Below are positions 32,344 to 41,267 of a stretch of DNA of 64,000 nucleotides, one piece after another. The first letter of the stretch is position 1, and every line of letters begins with the position of its first letter. The notes beneath the pieces were generated by a model. It made no database searches. It was not told where the DNA came from and worked only from the letters and a program-made list of their open reading frames with translations. The position numbers and the translations under genes are program-made. Source of the stretch: Desulfomonile tiedjei (GTDB lineage Bacteria > Desulfobacterota > Desulfomonilia > Desulfomonilales > Desulfomonilaceae); contig JACRDG010000081.1 in NCBI GenBank assembly GCA_016218715.1, positions 1 to 64,000 of the forward strand. The letters are read 5' to 3'.

Positions 32344-33273
32344 TCACTTCTTCTGGGCCTGGAGAGCGGATTCAAGCTTGGCCGCCATGTCCTGGAGGTT
32401 CTTCAGATAGTCTCGCGCCAGATCGTCGAGAGGGACCACCGCGCCGTCAATGGCTGCGGCCAAAGCTTCCGCAGTTTTCTTGGAGAACTGGGGCTGGACG
32501 AAGATGACCCTGACTTCGTCCTCCTTGGCCAGTTCGACCAATCGTGCAAGTTGCCGAGCGGTGGCTTCTTTCCCTCCGATTTGCACAGGAATCTGCTTCA
32601 GACCATACGCGGCGCCCAAATAGCCGTACGCGGGGTGAAAGACGAAGAAACTCTTGCCTTTCACCGGGGCAAGGGCTTTGGTCAGTTGCTCGTGAACTGC
32701 ATCCAGGTCGTTGACAAAGTCTCTCAGGTTCTTCTCGTAATCCGTCCGATGGCTCGGGTCGATACGGATCAACGTGTCAGCAATGGTTCCGGCCTGAATC
32801 TTTGCAAGTTGCGGATCGAGCCACGTGTGGGGGTCGAAGTCGCCCGCTTCGTGGGAGTGCGCGTGATCCTTGCCGTGCCCGTGCTCCCCTTCCTCGCCTT
32901 CTGACTCATCTTCGGTCATGGTTCGGCGTTGTATTCCCTGCTGGAGATCGACCACCTGCACGTTTTTAAACATTGGGCCGACCTTCTTGACGAGCGTCTC
33001 TTCGAAGGGGAATCCCACTTTGAACAGAATCTGAGCTCCTGCCAATTTGGCCATGAGCTTTGGCGTGGGCTCGAAGGTGTGAGGGTCCTGTCCGGGACCG
33101 ACCAGCACACTGACGTCCACATTTGGTCCGCCCACGCGTTCCACGAAATAGGCGACCGGGAGAATGCTGGCAAACACGTTGACCTTGCCTGCAGGATTTT
33201 CTGCGGCGGCTGGCAGAGAGACACAAAGAGAAATGAACGTTAGTAGGAGCAGGCTAGCAAAACCTTTACGCAT
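32344..33273 (-). CDS. znuA: Zinc/manganese ABC transporter binding protein
   Basis: The 309-residue periplasmic protein begins with a signal peptide (MRKGFASLLLLTFISLCVSLPAAA). It is a cluster A-I metal-binding protein: DPHTFEPTP and DPHTWLDP carry metal-ligand His residues, HPAYGYLG is the third site, and an acidic His-rich loop (EHGHGKDHAHSHE) lies near residue 140. The loop is typical of zinc-specific ZnuA. It captures Zn(II), or possibly Mn(II), for ZnuBC. It is 45 bp after the regulator gene, in one operon. Confidence 0.93.
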   Translation of the reverse strand: MRKGFASLLLLTFISLCVSLPAAAENPAGKVNVFASILPVAYFVERVGGPNVDVSVLVGPGQDPHTFEPTPKLMAKLAGAQILFKVGFPFEETLVKKVGPMFKNVQVVDLQQGIQRRTMTEDESEGEEGEHGHGKDHAHSHEAGDFDPHTWLDPQLAKIQAGTIADTLIRIDPSHRTDYEKNLRDFVNDLDAVHEQLTKALAPVKGKSFFVFHPAYGYLGAAYGLKQIPVQIGGKEATARQLARLVELAKEDEVRVIFVQPQFSKKTAEALAAAIDGAVVPLDDLARDYLKNLQDMAAKLESALQAQKK

Positions 33274-33318
33274 TGGACATCGCCTCCGTGAACCGTTTCC
33301 CGTCCGATGGGTCTGGTT

Positions 33319-33609
33319 TCAATCGGTATCATGGCCGCTCGTGACTTCCCGAGGGCTCCGGTCGCACACCACATGGATGGCACTGCATGTTTCACATTCT
33401 TCGAAATGATGGTCCGCGGTGAACAGATCCCAGTGATGGCGCTGGCTGGGCATGATCACCCCTGTACCCTTGCAGAGCGGGCATACACTGTTGAGGGCCG
33501 CGACCACTGCCGTCCGAATGAATTCGGACCGGTTGGGAATCCCTTTCATAGCATCTCTCAACGATTCAGGGACCTTGAATGTAATGATATCGACCTTTTC
33601 TCTTTTCAC
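33319..33609 (-). CDS. Ribbon-helix-helix metal-responsive regulator
   Basis: The 96-residue protein has an RHH DNA-binding N-terminus (VDIITFKVPESLRDAMKG followed by RSEFIRTAVVAAL) and a Cys/His-rich C-terminus: CPLC, HHW, HH and CETC. The C-terminal part could hold a zinc site that controls DNA binding. It starts at GTG 33609 and lies upstream of znuA. It resembles NikR-type or CopG-type regulators with an unusual Zn-knuckle in place of the ACT domain. It probably represses its own operon through the dyad at 33656-33670. Confidence 0.75.
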   Translation of the reverse strand: MKREKVDIITFKVPESLRDAMKGIPNRSEFIRTAVVAALNSVCPLCKGTGVIMPSQRHHWDLFTADHHFEECETCSAIHVVCDRSPREVTSGHDTD

Positions 33610-33654
33610 AGTACGTTCCCCCGGAGGCTATTGACCTTCTTCCCTCCCCAAAAA

Positions 33655-33682
33655 ATATTACATAGTAACACCAGGCTGTCAA
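33655..33682 (-). promoter_or_regulatory. Promoter and operator of the znu operon
   Basis: On the minus strand TTGACA (33677-33682) and TAATAT (33655-33660) have a 16-bp spacer, 46 bp before the regulator start. A dyad TATTAC-ATA-GTAACA (33656-33670) overlaps the -10 box. This is the arrangement of a repressor operator. Confidence 0.6.
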
Positions 33683-33706
33683 GGCGGCCCGGCCCAGAGA
33701 ATTTCC

Positions 33707-33748
33707 TTGACACACCTGGACGCGGCTGTCATATTCTGTTCACAGAAT
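33707..33748 (+). promoter_or_regulatory. Promoter with dyad operator of the IclR-type gene
   Basis: TTGACA (33707-33712) is followed by ATATTC at 33731 with an 18-bp spacer, about 56 bp before the regulator. A perfect dyad ATTCTG-TTCA-CAGAAT (33733-33748) overlaps the -10 box and continues into an AGAATTCT palindrome. It is likely the autoregulatory site of the IclR protein. Confidence 0.55.
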
Positions 33749-33786
33749 TCTATTCGGTCTAGCGAACTCAAACCGAGGATGACGCG

Positions 33787-34596
33787 ATGCCACCCAGGAA
33801 AGATCCGGCCCAAACAAAGGCGGATTACTCGTCGCTCGTTCCCGCGGTGGAGCAGGCCTCGCGAATCCTCCTCGCCCTTGCTGAGGGCCAGCCGAGTAAG
33901 ACAACTCTGACGGACATCTGCAACAGCGTGGGAATTCACAAGAGCAAAGGGTACGCAATCCTGAACACTCTGCAGCACTTCGCGTTCGTGCAACGGTCTC
34001 CGGACAGCAAGACCTACTCGCTCGGTCCGGGTCTGCTGTTTTTGGCGAGCAAGGTCCTCGATAACCTCGATGTGCGCGAAGTCGCGGCTCCGCTTCTACG
34101 CGAGCTTTCAAGGGAGACCAACAGTACCGCGTTTCTCGGTCTCATTTCGGAAAATCACGTGTTCGTGGTGGCCAAAGATGAGGGGAGCCGGGACATTGGC
34201 GTGACGATCAGACTCGGCCACCGATTTCCTCTGACCTGGGGAGCGCACGGAAAGGCGATAGTCGCCTTCCTGCCCGAAGCCGAACGGAAGCATTTGCTCG
34301 GCAGCGCAAAGCTTTACTTTCACGGCAGCTCATCGAAGTTCGACCGGCACCGCCTGGATCGAGAGATTGCCGAATGCCGCAGGAGCGGGTTTGCTGTGGA
34401 CCTGGGCGACATGCAGATAGGGATTCACGGGGTGGCCTCCGCAGTAAAAGGTCCATCGGGAAAGGTCATCGGAGCGCTGGCCGTCATCGGTACGTTCCCT
34501 CAGGACCTGGCCCCTCGATATGGAGCGAAGGTCACGAAGGCCGCGCAGGGATTCTCTCAGATGGTAGGAGGTACCCACGTGGCGTCCAAACCATGA
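33787..34596 (+). CDS. IclR-family transcriptional regulator
   Basis: The 269-residue protein has an N-terminal winged helix (TLTDICNSVGIHKSKGYAIL, about residues 40-60) and the IclR effector-binding domain (DIGVTIRLGHRFPLTWGAHGKAI and a GIHGVASAV strand). IclR proteins sense small aromatic or organic acids. The next genes, in the same direction after a palindromic repeat, encode a molybdopterin oxidoreductase and ferredoxin, so it probably controls them. GAGG lies 8 nt before the ATG. Confidence 0.9.
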   Translation: MPPRKDPAQTKADYSSLVPAVEQASRILLALAEGQPSKTTLTDICNSVGIHKSKGYAILNTLQHFAFVQRSPDSKTYSLGPGLLFLASKVLDNLDVREVAAPLLRELSRETNSTAFLGLISENHVFVVAKDEGSRDIGVTIRLGHRFPLTWGAHGKAIVAFLPEAERKHLLGSAKLYFHGSSSKFDRHRLDREIAECRRSGFAVDLGDMQIGIHGVASAVKGPSGKVIGALAVIGTFPQDLAPRYGAKVTKAAQGFSQMVGGTHVASKP

Positions 34597-34647
34597 TCTC
34601 TTCGTGCGCCATGGCTCAAGTACGGTGACGCTTTCTTGGTAGCAGGC

Positions 34648-34730
34648 GTAGGATGCGGTGACCAACGGGAACCGCATCGTTCGAGGTTTTCTCTCGACAG
34701 ATGCGGTTCGTTTCGCTCACCGCATCCTAC
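34648..34730. repeat. Palindromic intergenic repeat (REP/MITE-like)
   Basis: An 83-bp near-perfect hairpin: GTAGGATGCGGTGA/TCACCGCATCCTAC as outer arms, GAACCGCATC/GATGCGGTTC as middle arms, then CTCGA near the loop. Such GGATGCGGTGA repeats are dispersed in many bacterial genomes. It is between the IclR gene and the molybdoenzyme. Confidence 0.8.
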
Positions 34731-34812
34731 GGAGCTACGGAGCCTCAGTTCCCGAGGCCGAATCGAGACGGACAGAACTGCGAACAACCGCCCCCGAAAA
34801 GGAGAATTTGAC

Positions 34813-36981
34813 ATGGCGGATTTCAAATACTGCAACGTGGCTCGCGAAATGGAAGTGTACGGCTACGATTCGGCCGTGAAGAGCCATTGCCGAATGTGCC
34901 ACGGGGGATGCGGTGTCGTCGTCTTTGTCAAGGACGGCAAGGCCAAGAAGATCGTCGGCGACCCGGATTGCCCTATCAACCACGGCACCCTCTGCGCGAA
35001 AGCTTTGGGTTCGATTCAGTTAGCCTATCATCCGGATCGCTTGACCTATCCGGTGAAGCGAGTCGGTCCCAAGGGAAGCGGTCAATGGGAACGCATGTCG
35101 TGGGACGATGCGCTGAACACTATTGCTGACAAAATCCTGCGCTACAAGGGAGATTACGGCCCTGAATCGGTGGTCATGGGCTATGGCACGGGGAGAGACA
35201 ACGAGGCGGCCATCTATCGGTTTGCCAACGTGCTCGGCAGTCCGAACGTTCTGACCGCGGGACATTTCTGTTACGGCCCCCGTCTCGCCACCACCATCAT
35301 TACCGCGGGGTCGAATCCGGTGGTGGACTACGAGAACCACCCCAGGTGCATCATGGTGTGGGGGAACAACCCGGTCTTCAGCAATCCCGATTCGTACAAA
35401 GGAGAGCCCTTCTCGGTGGCCCTCGATGAAGGAGCCAAGCTGATCGCGGTAGATCCGAGGCTCACGCGTATTGCCGCAAGGGCCAACTTGTGGTTGCGGT
35501 TGCGGCCCACGACCGATGCCGCCCTGGCCCTTGGCATGTGTAACGTCATCATCGAGGAGCAGCTCTACGATAGAGACTTCGTCGAGAATTACGTGCACGA
35601 GTGGGAGCGGTTCGTCGAACGGGTCAAGGAGTGGCCGTTGGACCGGGTGGAACAGATCACGTGGGTCCCGAAAGAGAAGATCGCGGAAGCAGCCCGGCTG
35701 TTTGCCACCACCAAGCCCGCTGCCATTCAATGGGGAGTTGGGGTGGAAATGCAGGCCAACCTCACCAACAACGACCGGAGCTTGATCGCGCTCATGGGCA
35801 TCACGGGTAACCTGGACGTCCCCGGCGGACAGGTCTTGTTTCAAACGCCGAATATTCGGACTGTAAGTTCGTTCGGCGCTCACGGGATGCTCAGCCGGGA
35901 GCAGTTCGGCAAGCGTCTCGGCGGCGATAGGTTCCGCCTCGCGGCCCGCTTCTCGATCGTCAATCCGAAAAAGGTCTGGGACGCCATTCTTGATGAGGAG
36001 CCGTATCCCGTGAAGATGCTCTTCCTGATAAGCACGAATCCTGTGGTCACCCGGGCCAACGCAGCGGAAGTGCACCGGGCGCTGGAGAAGGTCGAGTTCA
36101 TGGCCGTCTCGGACTTCTTCATCACCCCGACCGCGGCGCTCGCGGATATTGTCCTGCCCGCAGCCACGTGGCTCGAGATGGATTACATCGCGGATTTCTG
36201 GAAACGTCACGGGTACATCCTGCCGAGGCGGAAGGTAATCCAGGTCGGCGAATGCCGATCGGATCAGGAGATGCTTAACGACCTGGCCCACCGGGTCGGC
36301 ATCGGCGAATACTGGTGGCCCGACTTCGAACAGGCCCTCGACCACATCCTCGAACCGATGGGCATCACGTGGAAGCAATTCAAAGAGATGGATTACATTC
36401 GCGGCGAGCTGAAGTACCGGAAATACAAAACAGAAGGCTTTTCGACCCCGACGAGAAAACTGGAGATCTACTCGTCGGTCCTGGAGAAGATGGGATACGA
36501 TCCGCTGCCGCAATACCAGGAAGCTCCGGGAAGCCTGTACAGTGCACCGGAGGTGTACAAGGAATATCCGTACATTCTCGTATCCGGCCGGCGGATACCG
36601 GTCTTCTTCTGCTCGGAGGGACGCCAAATCCCGTGTCTTCGAGAGGTCTGCAAGGAACCGGTCGTCGAGATCCACCCGGAGGCCGCGCAAAAAGAGGGGA
36701 TCAAGGACGGGGATTGGGTCGTAATCGAGTCTTCGAGAGGCAAGATTCGGCAGCGAGCGAAACTGTTCGCGGGCATGGATCCTCGCATCATCTTCGCGGA
36801 GCACGGCTGGTGGTTCCCTGAATCCAAGGATGCAACCCGTGGATGGCAGGAATCGAATGTGAACATGCTGACAGACAACAGCTATGAGAATTGTGACCCG
36901 GCCATGGGCGGAACCGCGATTCGCACGCTGCTGTGCCGAATTTACCCGGAATCGCCGTCAGGGAGGTCGTCAGATGAGTAA
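34813..36981 (+). CDS. DMSO-reductase-family molybdopterin (Mo/W) oxidoreductase
   Basis: The 722-residue protein starts at ATG 34813 and belongs to the molybdopterin guanine dinucleotide oxidoreductases. A [4Fe-4S] motif CRMCHGGCGVVV plus LCAKA is at residues 24-66. A probable Mo/W-ligand Cys lies in AGHFCYGPR. The C-terminal molybdopterin-binding domain (residues 590-720) ends with ENCDPAMGGTAIRT, as in acetylene hydratase-like and related enzymes. Its size and the lone ferredoxin partner recall that group, but substrate is not readable. No TAT signal is visible, so it is cytoplasmic. It overlaps the ferredoxin gene by 8 bp. Confidence 0.88.
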   Translation: MADFKYCNVAREMEVYGYDSAVKSHCRMCHGGCGVVVFVKDGKAKKIVGDPDCPINHGTLCAKALGSIQLAYHPDRLTYPVKRVGPKGSGQWERMSWDDALNTIADKILRYKGDYGPESVVMGYGTGRDNEAAIYRFANVLGSPNVLTAGHFCYGPRLATTIITAGSNPVVDYENHPRCIMVWGNNPVFSNPDSYKGEPFSVALDEGAKLIAVDPRLTRIAARANLWLRLRPTTDAALALGMCNVIIEEQLYDRDFVENYVHEWERFVERVKEWPLDRVEQITWVPKEKIAEAARLFATTKPAAIQWGVGVEMQANLTNNDRSLIALMGITGNLDVPGGQVLFQTPNIRTVSSFGAHGMLSREQFGKRLGGDRFRLAARFSIVNPKKVWDAILDEEPYPVKMLFLISTNPVVTRANAAEVHRALEKVEFMAVSDFFITPTAALADIVLPAATWLEMDYIADFWKRHGYILPRRKVIQVGECRSDQEMLNDLAHRVGIGEYWWPDFEQALDHILEPMGITWKQFKEMDYIRGELKYRKYKTEGFSTPTRKLEIYSSVLEKMGYDPLPQYQEAPGSLYSAPEVYKEYPYILVSGRRIPVFFCSEGRQIPCLREVCKEPVVEIHPEAAQKEGIKDGDWVVIESSRGKIRQRAKLFAGMDPRIIFAEHGWWFPESKDATRGWQESNVNMLTDNSYENCDPAMGGTAIRTLLCRIYPESPSGRSSDE

Positions 36982-37465
36982 GCACGCTCTCGTCATAGAT
37001 CATGAGGCTTGCTGGGGGTGCAGAACCTGTGAGGTGGCCTGCGGGCAGGAGTATGAATTCAGGAACAAGTTCATGCACGTCACCGAAGAGGGGCCGACAC
37101 AGGGTGGCGCTATGGAAGACTACCGCTATCGTGTCAACGTGTGCCAACACTGTGACGATCCAGCATGCGTTCCCGCGTGTCCTGAGGAGGCCATCACCCG
37201 GCGCGACGATGGTGTCGTCATCCTCGATCCGGACCGGTGCTCAGGATGTCGGAACTGCCTGGAAGCGTGTGCGTATGACGGCATTTGGTTCGATGAAGGG
37301 GATCAGAAGGCCTTCAAATGCAATATGTGCCACCATAGGGTCGATCGAGGGCTCATCCCCGCGTGCGCTGACAACTTCTGCCTCGCACACTGCATCTATT
37401 TCGGCGATCCTGCCTCGATCCAAGAGGAGATCCAGGCCAAGAGAAGAAAACGGCAGACGAAGTGA
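36974..37465 (+). CDS. Ferredoxin-type iron-sulfur subunit (four 4Fe-4S motifs)
   Basis: The 163-residue protein is a DmsB/HybA-like electron-transfer subunit with ACWGCRTCEVACG, CQHCDDPACVPACP, CSGCRNCLEACA and CNMCHHRVDRGLIPAC motifs. These bind four [4Fe-4S] clusters. It starts at ATG 36974 inside the end of the preceding gene, so the two are coupled. It should carry electrons between the molybdopterin subunit and an unknown partner; no membrane anchor gene follows. Confidence 0.92.
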   Translation: MSKHALVIDHEACWGCRTCEVACGQEYEFRNKFMHVTEEGPTQGGAMEDYRYRVNVCQHCDDPACVPACPEEAITRRDDGVVILDPDRCSGCRNCLEACAYDGIWFDEGDQKAFKCNMCHHRVDRGLIPACADNFCLAHCIYFGDPASIQEEIQAKRRKRQTK

Positions 37466-38030
37466 CGGCTGCCTGGCAGATCGAAAGATCTAGGGAGAGT
37501 GCGAAGCCCGAAAGGCATGGCATACCGATTCGCATTCCAGGGCCGGCTGCAAAACCTCGGTTTGGCAATAACAGCACGAAATCGCGAGTGGTTTACGGGA
37601 TTGATCTTCTGCTATTTTTGTTACATTTACCTCGCCAGAGGTAATTCCCACAGATCGCTAGCATCATGATCGTCCCAAAACGATCATAACTTTCCGCAAC
37701 CAGCTCTATGAGCGGCGGCGCCAATCTTTGTTCCCGTGAGGTACAACAGCTAAGATCACGCTTGACCGGGAGGCCGCTGCGAGGTACGCTCAAAAGAAGG
37801 GTGGAACTTGCTTCGTCGGTAACGTGACGACCGTCTCGTATCTTTCAGCTCTATCGGGGGGCCGTCGTGTTATCTTGGCGGGTTCAGACGGATTATGTCC
37901 TGACCTGGCAGCGGTCCGAAGACACAGGAAGTGCCGGACCGGCTCATGATTCCAGTTTTGGTCTGTAGCCTGTCAAGTCCACGGGCAGTGTAGCCCCTCA
38001 AGGCCTGATTCATAGGACAGGGTGAAAAGC
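37466..38030. other. Intergenic region with an IS1380-end relic
   Basis: No gene is supported in this 565-bp gap. Part of it (37764-37880) is similar to the right end of the IS1380 element. The rest, including the TGCAAAACCTCGG at about 37549, shows no clear structure. Confidence 0.4.
37764..37880 (+). mobile_element. Partial IS1380-family right-end relic
   Basis: GAGGTACGCTCA and AACGTGACGAC occur here with exactly the same 28-bp spacing as in the 2415-2671 relic, and a preceding TTGAC matches too. The outer end is not recognisable. The homology is weaker than for the other two copies. Confidence 0.5.
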
Positions 38031-38744
38031 ATGCTGAAGCCTTTCTGTCTTCGAGTGGCGGTGATCGGGGCAGTGTGTTCGATCAGTTGCCTTTTCCTGA
38101 TCAACTGTATTGGCGTGGCATCAGCGGACGACGATCTGAACCGAGAATTGATCGAGGCGGCCGCAAAGGGCAACAATGAGGAAGTCGAAGGCTTTATCCG
38201 ATCCGGCGCAACCATCAACGCAGCAGGGGATGACGGCTACACAGCACTGCACGTCGCGGCCAGGGGAGGACACATTGAAACCGTGCGCCTGCTGATCCGA
38301 CATGGGATAGACGTAAACACAGCCTCGATAGGTTGGACGGCCCTTATGTCTGCAGCAAAGGCTGGAAAGCTTGATGTGGTCAAACTCCTGATCGAGAAAG
38401 GGGCTCATGTGGATGAAACTTACGCGGGTGGATACACGGCACTTATGGGCGCTGCTGATCGCGGGCATGTAGATGTGGTCAGAGTGTTGCTCGATAACGG
38501 AGCGAATGCAGACGCGAGGTGGACATTCAGTCTGGAGGGGGACGCTCCTCAGGCCGCGCAAAACGTCTGGACTGCTCTCACCGGTGCTGCGGCACATGGA
38601 CATACAGAAATAGTGCAACTATTGCTTGAAAAAGGCGCTGATCCGAACACAAGACACGCCGGGGAAACGCCTTTGCAGAAGTCGATTAGGTTAGGGCACG
38701 AGCCTGTTACGAATCTGCTCATGAAGCACCGAGGGGGACAATAA
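38031..38744 (+). CDS. Exported ankyrin-repeat protein
   Basis: The 237-residue protein begins with a signal-like hydrophobic segment (AVIGAVCSISCLFLINCIG), then about six ankyrin repeats from residue 40 on: the DGYTALHVAARGGHIETVRLL and GWTALMSAAKAGKLDVVKLL units are typical. Ankyrin domains mediate protein-protein contacts, here probably in the periplasm or outer surface. ATG 38031 is preferred over GTG 38022. There is no obvious partner gene nearby; a second ankyrin gene lies at 46754. Confidence 0.9.
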   Translation: MLKPFCLRVAVIGAVCSISCLFLINCIGVASADDDLNRELIEAAAKGNNEEVEGFIRSGATINAAGDDGYTALHVAARGGHIETVRLLIRHGIDVNTASIGWTALMSAAKAGKLDVVKLLIEKGAHVDETYAGGYTALMGAADRGHVDVVRVLLDNGANADARWTFSLEGDAPQAAQNVWTALTGAAAHGHTEIVQLLLEKGADPNTRHAGETPLQKSIRLGHEPVTNLLMKHRGGQ

Positions 38745-38798
38745 GATTTTTCCACAAAAGAGTTCCCCAAGAATTGTTCCTTGGATTGCAGCCTGCTG

Positions 38799-40799
38799 TC
38801 ACAGCCATTGGAAACCTCGGGGCCTGCAAAACTCGACGTCAATAGGGACCTCCTCCGGGACGACAGGGAGGTTACGAAGGCCGGGGCTCCGAACGAGCTT
38901 CGCTGATCGGACCCGTGTAATCACGCGAGTTCCATCGACGAGCGACCGGTTATTCATCTCTTCCAGGAGCTTACCCACCGGCACGTCGCAAAGGTACGTT
39001 CCCTGTTGGAGCTGGGATCGAAGACCCCTGCATATCAGGCTTCTCGTGTTGCCGAGCGCATCCTCGTAATCGATCACGATCTCCAACTCCGGGGCTTTGT
39101 AGAGCATGGCCACCAGCTTATGGGCCAAGCCATGGACAACTGAAGACGATCCTATTCTGGCTTTCAAGAACAGCCCCGGCCCCGTCCCGTCGCACTCGAA
39201 CTCCCTGTCGGGGTTCGGAGAGCCGGAATGTCGAAGCACTGTGTATCCGTCCAGGCTGGCGATAGGACGATAGTCCCGGTACAGGAAGCCGAGCCAGTTC
39301 GTGAACTCGGCAACGGAGTTGCGACCGTCGATCGCACCGTTGCCGATGACGATCAGGTCAGGCCTCGTCTCAGCGCGAAAGTAGCGGTCCACGAGCTCCG
39401 GCGCTTGCCAGGTCGTGGCCTCCGCGTAGATCTGCAGAGCCGGCGGGATGGATAATCGGAGGTTGGGAGTCATGGAATGGAACATCAACTCCCAGGGGAC
39501 AAATGTAATGCGAGAAGCAGTTCCCTTCTGCGTGTTGTCAAGCTTGCTCAAATAGAGAAACAGATTGGGGGCCGCGCGCAGGACAGCAGATAAGCGGGAA
39601 CGTTGGTCCGCGTATCCATCCCTCAGCATCACGATCCCGTTCACGATCCGGATAGGGGCATCTCGCCAACCACGCAATTCTTCTGCTACTTCCCTGGGGA
39701 GACTCGAACCGAACAGCTTGAGTTCGTACTGATATCCGGCGATAAAGATCGCAAATCCCGCCGCCACCGCTGCAACGGAAAGCCACGACCTACCTATGCT
39801 TCGCATGCCGATGGCGCAGAAGAGGATCAAGACCGGGAGCAACGTTCGGTACACCATCAGTGTGTGTTGATCGGCCCGGACAAAACCGGCCTTGAACAAG
39901 AAGAATGCGCTTATCACCGCAGTCCCGATCAGCGCGACCCGGCAGTCACGCTTGAAGGGATCGGAACGGCCGGCCAATATCGCAACGAGCGGGAAGCTCA
40001 GGCAGCCCGCTAACCCGAAGGCGTAGCGCCAATCGGATGTTCCCCACGGCTTGTGAATGCCGCAGTTTTCAGAATAGAGAGAGGAATAATAAAAACCGCC
40101 ATACAGATAATCATGAAAGCTCCACGAACCCGTCAAGAGAAAAAACAAAACATAACCGGCAAGAACGCAGATGCACAAAGACAAAACAACTTCCTTGAAA
40201 CTGGTGGTCGAATGAAACGACCAAGCCACCAACAAGGCGATCATGCACGCGTGGAAACCGATGCTGAACTTGATCAACACTCCCGCTGTTGCCACAACGA
40301 GAAGAGCGTAGAAGAGCAGCTTTCTCTTATTCAAGTCGTCCTGGGCACAAGCGGACATGCAGAGGAGGATGGTCAAGAAATAGAACGAGCAGTCCAGGCT
40401 CCCATGATCGGCGGAGAAACCAAGTCCGGCGAAAGACACGCATAGGCCTGCCACCAGGAGCCCGTGCTTCCACGTGAAGACCGGGATGATCGCGATAAGC
40501 TGGCTCAGCGCGAAGAGAAACAGAGCAAGGTAGACGGTCCCTATGGCGTAGTAGAAAGGGGATGGCTTCTCGCCGTCTTCTATCAAGGGCGCCAATCGCT
40601 GGTCCAGTGGCCCATAGTTGAAGAAGAAATCCTTGCCGACAAATTCTCCCTGCCTCGAACCTATGCTAAGCGCGTATTCCCACGAACCGTCGAGAACGTC
40701 CAGATCCCACGTCTTGGGAGTCATCCAGCCTGAAACGATGTACAGAGAAGCCAACAGACCGATAATGATGATTCCCAGGCGACTTCCACGTCCACTCAT
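38799..40799 (-). CDS. Large polytopic membrane protein, GT-C-like
   Basis: The product is about 666 residues from ATG 40799, or 695 from ATG 40886, and neither has a strong ribosome site. It has a hydrophobic N-terminal region with about 11 spans over residues 10-390, then a 270-residue soluble C-terminal domain. Loop one carries WDLDVLDGSWEYAL, a pattern with acidic residues like the first loop of GT-C glycosyltransferases and related membrane enzymes. The role may be envelope polysaccharide or lipid modification, but this is inference. It is convergent with the ankyrin gene. Confidence 0.7.
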   Translation of the reverse strand: MSGRGSRLGIIIIGLLASLYIVSGWMTPKTWDLDVLDGSWEYALSIGSRQGEFVGKDFFFNYGPLDQRLAPLIEDGEKPSPFYYAIGTVYLALFLFALSQLIAIIPVFTWKHGLLVAGLCVSFAGLGFSADHGSLDCSFYFLTILLCMSACAQDDLNKRKLLFYALLVVATAGVLIKFSIGFHACMIALLVAWSFHSTTSFKEVVLSLCICVLAGYVLFFLLTGSWSFHDYLYGGFYYSSLYSENCGIHKPWGTSDWRYAFGLAGCLSFPLVAILAGRSDPFKRDCRVALIGTAVISAFFLFKAGFVRADQHTLMVYRTLLPVLILFCAIGMRSIGRSWLSVAAVAAGFAIFIAGYQYELKLFGSSLPREVAEELRGWRDAPIRIVNGIVMLRDGYADQRSRLSAVLRAAPNLFLYLSKLDNTQKGTASRITFVPWELMFHSMTPNLRLSIPPALQIYAEATTWQAPELVDRYFRAETRPDLIVIGNGAIDGRNSVAEFTNWLGFLYRDYRPIASLDGYTVLRHSGSPNPDREFECDGTGPGLFLKARIGSSSVVHGLAHKLVAMLYKAPELEIVIDYEDALGNTRSLICRGLRSQLQQGTYLCDVPVGKLLEEMNNRSLVDGTRVITRVRSAKLVRSPGLRNLPVVPEEVPIDVEFCRPRGFQWL

Positions 40800-40972
40800 C
40801 GGCTTCTCGTCATCTCTCAGCGGGGGCCTGAGGCAGCCATGAACTCCCGCTGACAGGGAAGGAGAGACGTCTCCGGCTCCATTCATACTTATAGTGCGGG
40901 CTCTGCCAGCGACGGCAGATCGGTATGATAGGGAACGTGCACCCCCTTGTCAATCAGGCACCGCAGGGGCAA

Positions 40973-41019
40973 CCTTTCACCTGGCTTCCACGCCTCTGCG
41001 TGGTGCGTCCGGTGAAAGG
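40973..41019. repeat. Bipartite hairpin in the intergenic region
   Basis: CCTTTCACC/GGTGAAAGG (40973-40981, 41011-41019) enclose a second stem CCACGC/GCGTGG (40988-40993, 40998-41003). The 380-bp gap between the divergent membrane protein and kinase genes holds no gene. The hairpin could be a regulatory RNA leader for the kinase. Confidence 0.5.
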
Positions 41020-41267
41020 CTACAGCCAATCTTTTGGCGAATAACCGACTTTGCACTCGCCTTCCGGATCTGGTAAGGTTGCCTCGTGGGTTGAATTTTC
41101 ACTTTATTATGAGAGTCATTCGATACGAGTTCGCAGCCCGAGTCTGACCTTTGGGGTGTGTCGGTGCATCGCTTCAGAGGAGACTGGTGCCATTGCGTTT
41201 ACGAGGTCTTCCATCGACCGCAGCGGAGCCCGAACAGCAGCCCGGCTCCGGCCTTAGGAACGGGGAG

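Noticed and set aside
35020-36804. 594-residue minus-strand ORF opposite the Mo enzyme
   Set aside because: It is a shadow of a strongly supported gene, with Arg/His-rich composition typical of antisense frames.
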